Assembly (NCBI RefSeq): GCF_001280085.1
Contig: NZ_LGED01000200.1
Location: 62,001 to 126,000 of the forward strand
Origin: Saccharothrix sp. NRRL B-16348
GTDB taxonomy: Bacteria; Actinomycetota; Actinomycetes; Mycobacteriales; Pseudonocardiaceae
Direction: 5' to 3'
DNA length: 64,000 bases
A program made the position numbers and the translations under genes. The stretch's first letter is position 1, and every line of letters starts with the position of its first letter. This document shows, in pieces, positions 24,422 through 32,207 of this stretch. A model generated the notes under the pieces. The model was given only the letters and a program-made list of their open reading frames with translations. It had not been told where the DNA came from and made no database searches.

Positions 24422-25198
24422 ATGAAGATGCTCGCGCTCGCGCTGCTGATGGCCATCACACCCGCACCGGCCGCGCCGGAGCTCGTCGCGTTGGGTGACT
24501 CCTACGCGGCGGGCCTCGGCGCGGGCGACGAGGCGCCCGACGACTGCCGGCAGAGCCCGCACGCGTACCCGAGGCTGTGGGCGGAACGCCACCACGCGTC
24601 CCTGGTGCAGGCCGCGTGCGCCGGCGCCACGACCGACGAGGTGCGCGGGCAGACGGAGCGGATCACGCCGAACGCCACGCTCGTCACCATCACGGCGGGC
24701 GGCAACGACGCCGGTTTCGGCGACGTCATGACGACGTGCACGCTGGGCGACGAGGACGAGTGCGTGCGGCGGGTCGACGTGGCCGAGCGGTTCATCCGCG
24801 ACGAGCTGCCCGGTCGGCTGGACGCGCTGTACGGCGCGGTGGACGACCGGACGTCGGCCGACGTGGTGGTGCTGGGCTACCCGCGGCTGTTCTCGCACGA
24901 CACGTGGTGCCTGATGAGCGCGCCGAAGCGGACGGCGGTGAACCGGGCGGCGGACGCGTTGGCCGAGGTGACCGGCGACCGGGCGAAGGCGGCCGGTTTC
25001 GAGTTCGCGGACGTGCGCGAGGCGTTCGACGACCACGGCGCGTGCGCCGACGACCCGTGGCTGAACGGCCTGGTCCTGATCCCGGTCGACCGCTCCTACC
25101 ACCCGAACCGGGCAGGCCAGGAGTCCGGCTACCTGCCGGCGCTTAACGACGCCGCTGGGCGGGCGGGTAACCGGTTGGCGGTCGCGACGACCGATTGA
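24422..25198 (+). CDS. Secreted SGNH/GDSL-type esterase
   Basis: 258 residues, ATG start. A short signal peptide (MKMLALALLMAITPAPAAP) leads directly into block I ELVALGDSYAAGLGAG (catalytic Ser). Block III TITAGGNDAGF and block V SYHPNRAGQ (catalytic His) are present. Several Cys pairs (DDCRQS, AACAGA, TTCTLGDEDEC, WCLMS, GACADD) suggest disulfides, as in Streptomyces coelicolor-type SGNH lipases. It would hydrolyse lipid or ester substrates outside the cell; substrate unknown. Confidence 0.9.
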   Translation: MKMLALALLMAITPAPAAPELVALGDSYAAGLGAGDEAPDDCRQSPHAYPRLWAERHHASLVQAACAGATTDEVRGQTERITPNATLVTITAGGNDAGFGDVMTTCTLGDEDECVRRVDVAERFIRDELPGRLDALYGAVDDRTSADVVVLGYPRLFSHDTWCLMSAPKRTAVNRAADALAEVTGDRAKAAGFEFADVREAFDDHGACADDPWLNGLVLIPVDRSYHPNRAGQESGYLPALNDAAGRAGNRLAVATTD

Positions 25199-25331
25199 CC
25201 GCGAGGTCGCGTCGATCGTTCGCGTCCTCATTCACGGCGATCACGCTTTTCGATCGTCGGGAATCAGGGCGCGAACGGTCGACTTCCAGGCGACCTCGCC
25301 GCCGTCTGCGGAGCAGCGGCAAACTAACACC

Positions 25332-26126
25332 GTGAATCCCACGAACGGGCTGCGCCAGGTCGCGGCCACCCGCTACGTCACGCCCTTCCGGGAGGGCGGC
25401 TCCCTGCCGGGGCTCGTCGAGGCCGACGACCTGGGCATGTACGTGCTCAAGTTCCGCGGCGCGGGCCAGGGCGTGAAGGCGCTCATCGCCGAGATCGTGG
25501 TCGGCGAGCTGGCCCGCCGCCTCGGCTTCCGGGTGCCCGAGATCGTGCTGGTCGACCTGGACCCGGAGCTGGGCCGCGCCGAGCCGGACCAGGAGGTGCA
25601 GGAGCTGCTCAAGGCCAGCGGCGGGCTCAACCTGGGGCTGGACTACCTGCCCGGCTCGTTCGACTACAACCCGGTGGTGCGCGAGCCGTCCGCGGAGACC
25701 GCGACCCGCCTGCTGTGGCTGGACGCGCTCACGCTCAACGTCGACCGCAGCTGGCGCAACCCGAACACGCTGCTCTGGCACCGCGAGCTGTGGCTGATCG
25801 ACCACGGCGCGTCGCTGTACTTCCACCACTCGTGGCGGCCGGAGAGGTTCCCGGCGGCCACCTACCGGTTCGACGCGGCCGACCACCTGATGCTGCCGTT
25901 CGCGGGCGACCTGGCCGAGGTGGACGCCGAGCTGACCGCCCGCGTCACGCCCGACCTCGTGCGCGAGGTGCTGGCGCTCGTGCCCGACGCGTGGCTCGCG
26001 CAGGACGAGGCGTTCGGCACACCGGCCGCCGTGCGCGAGGCGTACGAGTCGTTCTTCACCGCCCGCCTGGCCGCGCCGCGGGCGTGGGTCGACGCACTGG
26101 AGGCAGCCCGTGCCGCACGTGTTTGA
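25332..26126 (+). CDS. HipA-family kinase-like protein
   Basis: 264 residues, GTG start. Features of the compact HipA-like family: a glycine-poor N-lobe with YVLKFRGAGQGVKALIAEIVVGELARRLG (nucleotide-contacting Lys), the catalytic loop DALTLNVDRSWRNPNTL (Asp/Asn) near residue 133-149, and the DFG-equivalent LWLIDHGASLYFHHSW. Catalytic residues look intact. HipA proteins are Ser/Thr kinases of toxin-antitoxin systems; this short family lacks the usual N-terminal HipA domain and has no HipB next to it. A DUF3037 gene overlaps its end by 17 bp and is a recurrent partner. Confidence 0.82.
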   Translation: MNPTNGLRQVAATRYVTPFREGGSLPGLVEADDLGMYVLKFRGAGQGVKALIAEIVVGELARRLGFRVPEIVLVDLDPELGRAEPDQEVQELLKASGGLNLGLDYLPGSFDYNPVVREPSAETATRLLWLDALTLNVDRSWRNPNTLLWHRELWLIDHGASLYFHHSWRPERFPAATYRFDAADHLMLPFAGDLAEVDAELTARVTPDLVREVLALVPDAWLAQDEAFGTPAAVREAYESFFTARLAAPRAWVDALEAARAARV

Positions 26127-26499
26127 GTACGCGCTGCTGCGCGCCGTGCCGAGGCAGGAGCGCGGCGAGTTCGTCAACGTCGGCGTGCTCGTCTACTGCA
26201 AGGACCTGGACTTCCTCGGCGCCCGCGTGCACGTCGACGAACGCCGGGTGCTGGCGCTGGACCCGTTCCTGGACGTGGAGGTGTTGCGGGCCACCCTGGA
26301 CCACCTGGGGCTGTCCTGCGACGGCGTGCCGACGGCGGGTCCGGTGTCGCGCACGTCGGCGGGTCAACGGTTCCGCTGGCTGACCGCGCCGCGCAGCACG
26401 ATCGTGCAGACCTCGCCCGCGCACACCGGCCTGACCGACGACCCCGAGGCCGAGCTGGACCGCCTGCTGGCCGCGCTCGTGCTGCCGCCGGAGCACTAG
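26110..26499 (+). CDS. DUF3037 protein, partner of the HipA-like kinase
   Basis: 129 residues, GTG start inside the 3' end of the HipA-like gene, so translation is probably coupled. DUF3037 pattern: FEYALLRAVPRQERGEFVNVGVLVYC, LGARVHVDERRVLALDPFLD and FRWLTAPRSTIVQTSPAHTG. No catalytic motif is evident. The repeated pairing with HipA-like kinases suggests a substrate, regulator or antitoxin-like role, but this is inference. Confidence 0.85.
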   Translation: MPHVFEYALLRAVPRQERGEFVNVGVLVYCKDLDFLGARVHVDERRVLALDPFLDVEVLRATLDHLGLSCDGVPTAGPVSRTSAGQRFRWLTAPRSTIVQTSPAHTGLTDDPEAELDRLLAALVLPPEH

Positions 26500-26571
26500 G
26501 GTGGGCAACCTCTTGCCGCGCACCGCGTCTTTAGGTGCGAGCAGTGACCGACACACGGACGGGGTCGCTTG

Positions 26572-27678
26572 ATGAGCGCCGGATACCAGCAGGGCGGGTA
26601 TCAGCAGGGCGGATACCGACAGGGCGGGCAACCGCGGCAGCGCAGGCCACAGGGTGGGCCGCAGCAGGGCGGGTACGGGCAGCAGCCCGCGTACCAGCAG
26701 GCCGGACGACGTCCGGCGCCCAAGCGCCGCAAGCCGAGAATCGGGCGGATCATCGGGGTCGTCCTGGTGTTGCTGCTGGCGTTCGGCGTCGGCATGTGGT
26801 TCTACGTCGACGGTTCGCTGCGGCGGATCGACGCGCTGACCGACTACGAGGGCAGGCCCGCCGACACGCCGGGCACCAACTGGCTGCTCGTCGGGTCGGA
26901 CGCGCGCGACGACCTGACCGAGGAGCAGAAGGCCGCGCTGTCCACCGGTGACGCGGGCGGTCGGCGCACGGACACCATCATGCTGCTGCACATCCCGGAG
27001 GGTTCCGGGAAGTCCACTTTGGTGAGTGTCCCCCGCGACTCCTATGTGGACATCCCCGGCAACGGCAAGAACAAGATCAACGCGGCGTTCGCGTTCGGCG
27101 GGCCGTCGTTGCTGGTGCAGACCGTCGAGGGCGCCACGGGCATCCACGTCGACCACTACATGGAGATCGGCTTCGGCGGCTTCGCCGGGATCGTGGACGC
27201 GGTGGGCGGCGTGGACATGTGCATCGAGGAGCCGATGCAGGACCCGTTGGCGGGCTTGGACCTCCAGCCGGGCTGCCAGGAACTCGACGGCGCGCAGGCG
27301 CTGGGCTTCGTCCGCTCGCGGGCGTTCGCCACGGCCGACCTGCAGCGGGTGGAGAACCAGCGCAAGTTCCTCGCCGCGCTGACGGACAAGGCGACGAGCT
27401 TCGGCACGCTGGCCAACCCGTTCAAGGCGTTCCCGCTGCTGTTCGCGGGCACGGACTCGATCTCGGTCAACTCCGACGACCACCTGCACCACCTCGCGGG
27501 CATGGCGTTCGCCATGGGCGGGGGAGTGGACACGGTGACCGTGCCGGTGGGCGGCACGCCGACCGTGCCGGGTGCGGGCTCGGTCGTGCAGTGGGACCGC
27601 GACAACGCGCTGCGCCTGTTCGGCGCGCTGGAGAAGGACGAGCCGGTCCCGGCCGACCTCCTCCCGGCGCCGAAGTAG
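26572..27678 (+). CDS. LytR-CpsA-Psr (LCP) family wall-polymer ligase
   Basis: 368 residues from the ATG at 26572 (a TTG directly precedes it). The N-terminus (about 1-45) is a cytoplasmic QGGY-type repeat rich in Gln/Gly/Tyr, followed by a basic stretch (PKRRKPRIGR) and one transmembrane helix (about 64-82). The LCP domain starts around residue 105: NWLLVGSDAR, GRRTDTIMLLHI, VSVPRDSYVDIPG, KINAAFAFGG, VDHYMEIGFGGF and LGFVRSRAF. The conserved Arg/Asp residues for polyprenyl-pyrophosphate binding are present. LCP enzymes transfer wall glycopolymers such as arabinogalactan or teichoic acids to peptidoglycan. Confidence 0.92.
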   Translation: MSAGYQQGGYQQGGYRQGGQPRQRRPQGGPQQGGYGQQPAYQQAGRRPAPKRRKPRIGRIIGVVLVLLLAFGVGMWFYVDGSLRRIDALTDYEGRPADTPGTNWLLVGSDARDDLTEEQKAALSTGDAGGRRTDTIMLLHIPEGSGKSTLVSVPRDSYVDIPGNGKNKINAAFAFGGPSLLVQTVEGATGIHVDHYMEIGFGGFAGIVDAVGGVDMCIEEPMQDPLAGLDLQPGCQELDGAQALGFVRSRAFATADLQRVENQRKFLAALTDKATSFGTLANPFKAFPLLFAGTDSISVNSDDHLHHLAGMAFAMGGGVDTVTVPVGGTPTVPGAGSVVQWDRDNALRLFGALEKDEPVPADLLPAPK

Positions 27679-27686
27679 CGCCGCAC

Positions 27687-27765
27687 GGACGGGCCGCCGG
27701 GCACACGCACCCGACGGTCGCTCCACGGATCGGGCCGCCGGGCACACGCACCCGGCGGCCCGTCC
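27687..27765. terminator. Duplicated bidirectional terminator between LCP and MFS genes
   Basis: A perfect 11-bp hairpin GGGCCGCCGGG / CCCGGCGGCCC with 8-nt loop lies at 27732-27761. A near-duplicate of its 5' arm and loop stands about 41 bp upstream (27690-27713). The 3' arm (27751-27765) can instead pair over 15 bp with the upstream copy at 27687-27701, giving two mutually exclusive folds. The genes converge here. Confidence 0.75.
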
Positions 27766-27771
27766 GCGTTC

Positions 27772-28956
27772 CTAGGCCTTGGCGAGCGGGACGTCGACGT
27801 CACCGAGCGGGCGCACGGCCGACATCAGGACGACCGCGCCGACGAGGATCATCCCGGCCGCCGCCACGCACGCCGCCCACCACTGGGCCCCGTCGTACAG
27901 CACCCCCGCCGCCAGGCTGCCGATCAGCAGCCCGACCAGGCCCGCGGTGTCGTGCATGCCCAGGACCGGGCGGGCCGCCGCGTCGGCGACGGCTCGCCGC
28001 ACCGACAGCACCGCACCCCACGCGGCCCCGCTGAGCACCCACAGCGCCGCGATCACGTACGGGTTGGGCGCCGCCGCGAAACCCAGCGTCGCCGCGCAGC
28101 CGACCAGCGACCCGACCGCCAGCACCCGCGTGCGGCCGTACCGCGACACGTATCGGCGCACGTGCAGGACGGCGACTCCGGCCACCATCGAGCCGGGCAC
28201 GAACACGAGCACCACCTGCACCACGCCGAGGTCGAACCCGCGTTGCAGGTGCAGGACCAGGAGCAGTCCGACGGCCGCCTCCGCCGCCGTGGTCAGCGCC
28301 TCCGCGACCGCCGCCCGCAGCCGTCCCTGGCCGGCCGCCGCCTCTTCCTGACCGTCACCGCCGCTCTCGACACCGTCCTCACCAGGGCTTTCACCGGCGC
28401 TTTCCGGGCGGCCAGGCCCGGCGACGAGAAGCGCCGCCGCCAGCACGCACATCGCCGCGCACGCCCAGAACACACCGGCGAACCCGATGATCCCGAAGAA
28501 GACCAGCCCGAGGGCGGTGGTGACCATCGACCCCGCGTCCCGGGCGGACGCGACGCGGAGGAACGCCTCGGTGTCGTCGGCCTGCCGCTCCCGGGCGATG
28601 GCCCGCACGGCGACCCACAGCAGCGTGCCCCCGACGCCCCCGACCGCTGCCGCGCCGTACGCGAGCGGTGCGCTCTGGGCCACCGCGTACCCGGCGCACG
28701 CGAACGCGTAGAGCAACGCGCCGACGGCGGCGGTGTGCCGACGTTCCCACCGGTCCACCAGCACACGCGCGACCGGCCGTGCGACCAGCGAGAACGCCAC
28801 CACGACCGCGACCAGCGCGCCGACCTCCGTCGCGCTCAGCCCGAGGGCCGCGCCCGCCCACAGCGGCAGCACCACGTCGATCAGCTCGATCGGCCCGCCG
28901 ACCAACCCCGCCGCTCTCAGCGCCCGCCGTTCCCGCAGCACACCCGGTGCGTCCAC
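27772..28956 (-). CDS. MFS transporter (tandem copy 2)
   Basis: 394 residues from the GTG at 28956 (VDAPGVLRERRAL) with GGGGG 4-8 bp upstream. The same frame stays open much further upstream through the neighbouring gene, but that part is not MFS-like in this frame. Twelve hydrophobic segments; MFS motif A-like VDRWERRHTAAVGAL between TM2 and TM3. A Gly/Glu-rich charged loop (ESAGESPGEDGVESGGDG) splits the two halves. It is a clear paralogue of 29010-30191 (e.g. both have VAQSAPLAYGAAAVGG). Probable drug or metabolite exporter controlled by the divergent TetR. Confidence 0.88.
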   Translation of the reverse strand: MDAPGVLRERRALRAAGLVGGPIELIDVVLPLWAGAALGLSATEVGALVAVVVAFSLVARPVARVLVDRWERRHTAAVGALLYAFACAGYAVAQSAPLAYGAAAVGGVGGTLLWVAVRAIARERQADDTEAFLRVASARDAGSMVTTALGLVFFGIIGFAGVFWACAAMCVLAAALLVAGPGRPESAGESPGEDGVESGGDGQEEAAAGQGRLRAAVAEALTTAAEAAVGLLLVLHLQRGFDLGVVQVVLVFVPGSMVAGVAVLHVRRYVSRYGRTRVLAVGSLVGCAATLGFAAAPNPYVIAALWVLSGAAWGAVLSVRRAVADAAARPVLGMHDTAGLVGLLIGSLAAGVLYDGAQWWAACVAAAGMILVGAVVLMSAVRPLGDVDVPLAKA

Positions 28957-29009
28957 ATCGCCCCCAAACGTCAAAACCGGACGGTAGCGCCCCAGGACTC
29001 GCGAAGAGA

Positions 29010-30191
29010 TCAGCGGGACTGGGCCACCGGCACGTCCGGCACACCGAGCAGGCGGACGGCCCGCGGCACCACGACCGCGCCCGCCAGGATCATCCCGGCG
29101 GCCACCACGCACGCCACCCACCAGTGCGCCCCGTCGTACAGCGCGCCCGCCACCAGGCTGCCGATCAACGCCCCGACCAGGCACGCCGCCTCGTACACGC
29201 CCATGGCGCGCCCCACCTGCCCGTCGGCCGCCTCGGCGATCACGGCCTGCTGCACCGGCAGCACCGCCGCCCACGCCAGACCGCTGAGCACCCACAGCCC
29301 CGCGATCACGTACGGGTTCGGCGCCCACGCGAGGCTCACCGCGAACGCGCAACTGGCCAGCGACGCGCCCACCAGCACCTTCCGCCTGCCGAACCGCAGC
29401 ACGTACCGGTGCAGGTACTCGGCGGCGGCGCTCATCGCGATCGCGCCGGGCAGGAACACGAACGCGACCTCCTGCACCTCCAGGTCGAACCCGCGTTGCA
29501 GGTGCAGGAGCAGCAACAACCCGACGGCCGCCTCCGCCGCCATGGTCATCACCACCGCGAACAACATCGGCCGCAACCGCTTGCCCACCGCACCGAGACC
29601 GGCCGCCGCCACGCCCTGGCCACCGCGTTCCCGGCGCCGGGGCGCGACGAGCAGGAACCCCGCCGCCGCCACGCAAGCCGCCGCGCACGCCCAGAACAGC
29701 CCCGCGTACCCGACCGCGCCCACGAACGCCATGCCGGCCACGAACGCCACCCACGAGCCCGTCTCCTGCGCGGCGAGCAGGCGCGGGAACACCGCGGTGT
29801 CCTCGGCCAGCCGTTCGCTCACGATCGCCCGCACGGCGACCCACAGCAGCGCGCCACCCGCGCCTCCGACCGCCGCCGCGCCGTACGCGAGCGGCGCGCT
29901 CTGGGCCACCGCGTACCCGGCGCACGACAGCGCGTAGAGGAGCGCGCCGATGGCGGCGGTGTGCCGTCGTTCCCACCGGTCGGCCAGCACGCCCGCCAGC
30001 GGCCGCACGAGCACCGACAACGCCATCTCGACGGCCATCAGCAGGCCGACCTCGGTCGCGCTCAGCCCGATGGCCGCGCCCGCCCACAGCGGCAGCACGA
30101 AGTCGATCAGCTCGGTGGGCCCGTTGGCGAGCGTCGCCGCCGTCAACGTGCGCCGTTCGCGTGTCGTCCCCCGGTCCGCGGTGTCGTCCAC
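29010..30191 (-). CDS. MFS transporter (tandem copy 1)
   Basis: 393 residues from the GTG at 30191, with a GGGGGGAAG tract 4-12 bp upstream; starts further upstream would run into the operator. Twelve hydrophobic segments; motif A ADRWERRHTAAIGALLYAL. Shorter central loop than its paralogue. It lies divergent from the TetR gene with 65 bp between start codons, containing overlapping palindromes, so it is probably repressed by that TetR. Paralogy with 27772-28956 along the whole length indicates a tandem duplication. Confidence 0.9.
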   Translation of the reverse strand: MDDTADRGTTRERRTLTAATLANGPTELIDFVLPLWAGAAIGLSATEVGLLMAVEMALSVLVRPLAGVLADRWERRHTAAIGALLYALSCAGYAVAQSAPLAYGAAAVGGAGGALLWVAVRAIVSERLAEDTAVFPRLLAAQETGSWVAFVAGMAFVGAVGYAGLFWACAAACVAAAGFLLVAPRRRERGGQGVAAAGLGAVGKRLRPMLFAVVMTMAAEAAVGLLLLLHLQRGFDLEVQEVAFVFLPGAIAMSAAAEYLHRYVLRFGRRKVLVGASLASCAFAVSLAWAPNPYVIAGLWVLSGLAWAAVLPVQQAVIAEAADGQVGRAMGVYEAACLVGALIGSLVAGALYDGAHWWVACVVAAGMILAGAVVVPRAVRLLGVPDVPVAQSR

Positions 30192-30211
30192 AGTCTTCCC
30201 CCCCAAAAACT

Positions 30212-30246
30212 TCGAACACTGTTCGTACAACTCCGAACGGTATACT
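30212..30246. promoter_or_regulatory. TetR operator and promoter between the MFS and TetR genes
   Basis: GAACA-C-TGTTC (perfect 11-bp palindrome, 30214-30224) overlaps a second inverted repeat GTTCG-N8-CGAAC (30221-30238). A -10 hexamer TATACT at 30241-30246 places the plus-strand start site near 30252-30254, only 3-5 nt before the tetR ATG at 30257, so the tetR mRNA is predicted to be nearly leaderless. The palindromes would cover the -35/spacer region. Confidence 0.6.
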
Positions 30247-30256
30247 GAGTTTCATC

Positions 30257-30985
30257 ATGAACGCAAAGGACGACGCGCAGCGGCGAGTGCTGGAACTGCT
30301 GTGGAAGGACGCCCGCCGCCCCGCGCGCGGCCCGCGGCGCGGCCTGACGATGGAGCGGATCGTGGCCGCCGCGATCCGGATCGCGGAGACCGAGGGCCTC
30401 GCCGCGCTGTCCATGCGCCGGGTGGCCGTCGAGCTGGGCGTCGGCACGGCCTCGCTCTACACCTACCTGCCGGGCAAGGCGGAGCTGGAAGCCCTGATGG
30501 CGGACTCGATCGGGGCCGACGACCCGCTGCCGGACGACTGGCCGGGCGACTGGCGGGCCAAGCTGGAGGCGTGGGCGCGCAACGACCACGAGGGCTACCG
30601 CAAGCACCCCTGGGTGCTGCAACTGGTCGCGACCGTGGCCGCACCCGGCCCGAACCTGCTGCGCTGGATGGACTCGGCGCTGCGCGTGCTGGAGGGCACC
30701 GGCCTGACCGAGGCGGAGAAGATGGCGGTGGTCGAGTCGGTCGACGCCTACGTGCGCGGCCAGGCCAGGCTGAGCCTCGACACGCGGGAGCTGAGCGCCG
30801 ACGAGGTGCGCGAACGCGACGCCGCGCTCGGCGAGCTGGTCGACTTCCGGCCGTACCCGGCGCTGGTCGCGACCGTGCGGGCGGGTGTGTCGCCGTACGC
30901 GGGCGACCAGTTCGAGTTCGGGCTGCGGCTGCTGCTGGACGGTGTCGAGACCCTCATCGCCTCGAAGAGGGCCTCGACGTCCTGA
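30257..30985 (+). CDS. TetR/AcrR family regulator, tetracycline-repressor-like
   Basis: 242 residues from the ATG at 30257, without SD. An N-terminal basic extension precedes the HTH: MERIVAAAIRIAETEGLAAL, MRRVAVELGVGTASLYTYLPGKAELEALMAD. The C-terminal part resembles the TetR_C effector domain (DWRAKLEAWARNDHEGYRKH, LVATVAAPGPNLLRWMD). It is divergent from the tandem MFS genes, so by family logic it represses them and itself until an exported ligand binds. Confidence 0.9.
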   Translation: MNAKDDAQRRVLELLWKDARRPARGPRRGLTMERIVAAAIRIAETEGLAALSMRRVAVELGVGTASLYTYLPGKAELEALMADSIGADDPLPDDWPGDWRAKLEAWARNDHEGYRKHPWVLQLVATVAAPGPNLLRWMDSALRVLEGTGLTEAEKMAVVESVDAYVRGQARLSLDTRELSADEVRERDAALGELVDFRPYPALVATVRAGVSPYAGDQFEFGLRLLLDGVETLIASKRASTS

Positions 30986-30994
30986 AAGTCTTCG

Positions 30995-31204
30995 TCAGTT
31001 CTCGTCCGGCGTCGGCTCGTCGACCCGCTCCGCGGCGGGCGCGGCGGCCTGGACGGTGGTCCGGTCCTCGGCAGGCTCGGCGGTCTGGGCGGCGGGCTGG
31101 TCCGCGGTCGGCACGGCCGCCTGGACCGCCTCGGCGGCCTCGCTGACGAGGATGATCCCCTCGAACTCGCGCAGCAGGTCGTCGTAGATCGGCGTGAGTG
31201 ACAC
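30995..31204 (-). CDS. Small acidic protein of unknown function
   Basis: 69 residues from the GTG at 31204, with GGGGG 7 bp upstream; a start at 31246 is possible. The first 20 residues (VSLTPIYDDLLREFEGIILV) form an amphipathic segment; the rest is Ala/Glu/Pro/Thr-rich and probably disordered, ending PTPDEN. No recognised domain. It ends 9 bp from the stop of the convergent tetR gene. Confidence 0.5.
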   Translation of the reverse strand: MSLTPIYDDLLREFEGIILVSEAAEAVQAAVPTADQPAAQTAEPAEDRTTVQAAAPAAERVDEPTPDEN

Positions 31205-31337
31205 TAGGTAACCCCCAAAACGTCGTTCGTCCCCCGAACGGGCCAAAGCAGCCTACCTATGGCGGCACCTCCGCTTCACCCGGTATTCGACAACTTGATG
31301 ACCGTGTCGCTAACTGTTGGCTAAACACATCCACTGC

Positions 31338-31350
31338 CCACAGGTTGTGG
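31338..31350. promoter_or_regulatory. Palindrome upstream of the 3-hydroxybutyrate dehydrogenase gene
   Basis: CCACA-GGT-TGTGG, a 13-bp perfect inverted repeat about 50 bp before the start codon. It could be a binding site for the PucR-type regulator encoded in the same operon; unsupported beyond symmetry and position. Confidence 0.25.
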
Positions 31351-31399
31351 CGCTCGCTCACATGTGCGGTGAACCGCAGGTCACCTAGCGTTTCGGGCC

Positions 31400-32167
31400 A
31401 TGACGAGTGTCCCTGGTCACAGCGACGACCTGTCCGGTCGCACCGCCCTGGTCACCGGCGCCGGCAGCGGCATCGGGCGGGCCTGCGCGGTCGCCCTCGC
31501 CCGCGCCGGGGCGAAGGTGCACCTCGTCGACCGCGACGGCGACTCGGTCGCCGAGGCGGCCCGCGAGACCGGCGGCACCGAGCACGTGGTCGACCTCGCC
31601 GCCGACGACCCCGCCCGCGACCTGCCCGCCGAGGTCGACATCCTGGTCAACAACGCCGGCCTGCAGCACGTCGCCCCGGTGCACGAGTTCCCGCCCGACC
31701 GGTTCGCGCTGCTGCAGCGGGTCATGGTCACCGCGCCGTTCCTGCTCGCCCGGCACGTCCTGCCGCACATGTACCAGCGCGGCTGGGGCCGGGTGGTGAA
31801 CATCTCCAGCGTGCACGGCACGAGGGCCAGCGCATTCAAGTCCGCCTACGTCACCGCCAAGCACGGCCTGGAAGGGCTGAGCAAGGTCATCGCGCTGGAA
31901 GGCGCCCCGCACGGCGTGACCAGCAACTGCGTCAGCCCCGGCTACGTGCGCACGCCGTTGGTGGAGAACCAGGTCGCCGACCAGGCCAAGGCGCACGGCA
32001 TCGAGCCCGAGCAGGTGCTCGCCGACGTGATGCTCACCCGGCACGCCATCAAGCAGCTCATCGAACCGGCCGAGGTGGCTTCCGTCGTGCTGTGGCTGTG
32101 CGGCGCGCACTCCGGTCACGTCACCGGCTCGTCGTTCACGATCGACGGCGGCTGGACCGCCCAGTGA
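31400..32167 (+). CDS. 3-hydroxybutyrate dehydrogenase (SDR)
   Basis: 255 residues, ATG start. SDR cofactor loop TALVTGAGSGIGRACAVALA (about 15-34), NNAG at about 88 followed by LQHVAPVHEFP, catalytic Ser in VNISSVHGTRAS and YVTAKHGLEGL (YxxxK). The segment SPGYVRTPLVENQVADQAKA and the NNAGLQHV motif are typical of D-3-hydroxybutyrate dehydrogenases. It oxidises 3-hydroxybutyrate to acetoacetate with NAD+. The next two genes (MHS transporter, PucR regulator) form a likely uptake, oxidation and regulation unit. Confidence 0.88.
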   Translation: MTSVPGHSDDLSGRTALVTGAGSGIGRACAVALARAGAKVHLVDRDGDSVAEAARETGGTEHVVDLAADDPARDLPAEVDILVNNAGLQHVAPVHEFPPDRFALLQRVMVTAPFLLARHVLPHMYQRGWGRVVNISSVHGTRASAFKSAYVTAKHGLEGLSKVIALEGAPHGVTSNCVSPGYVRTPLVENQVADQAKAHGIEPEQVLADVMLTRHAIKQLIEPAEVASVVLWLCGAHSGHVTGSSFTIDGGWTAQ

Positions 32168-32207
32168 CCCCCCGTTAGCCCCCACCCCCAACGAAGTGGT
32201 GACCGAC

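Noticed and set aside
27772..30447. An 891-codon minus-strand open frame spanning both MFS genes
   Set aside because: Only the 3' 394 codons look like an MFS protein in that frame; the upstream part is Arg/Gly-rich antisense-type sequence overlapping the true frame of the other MFS gene.
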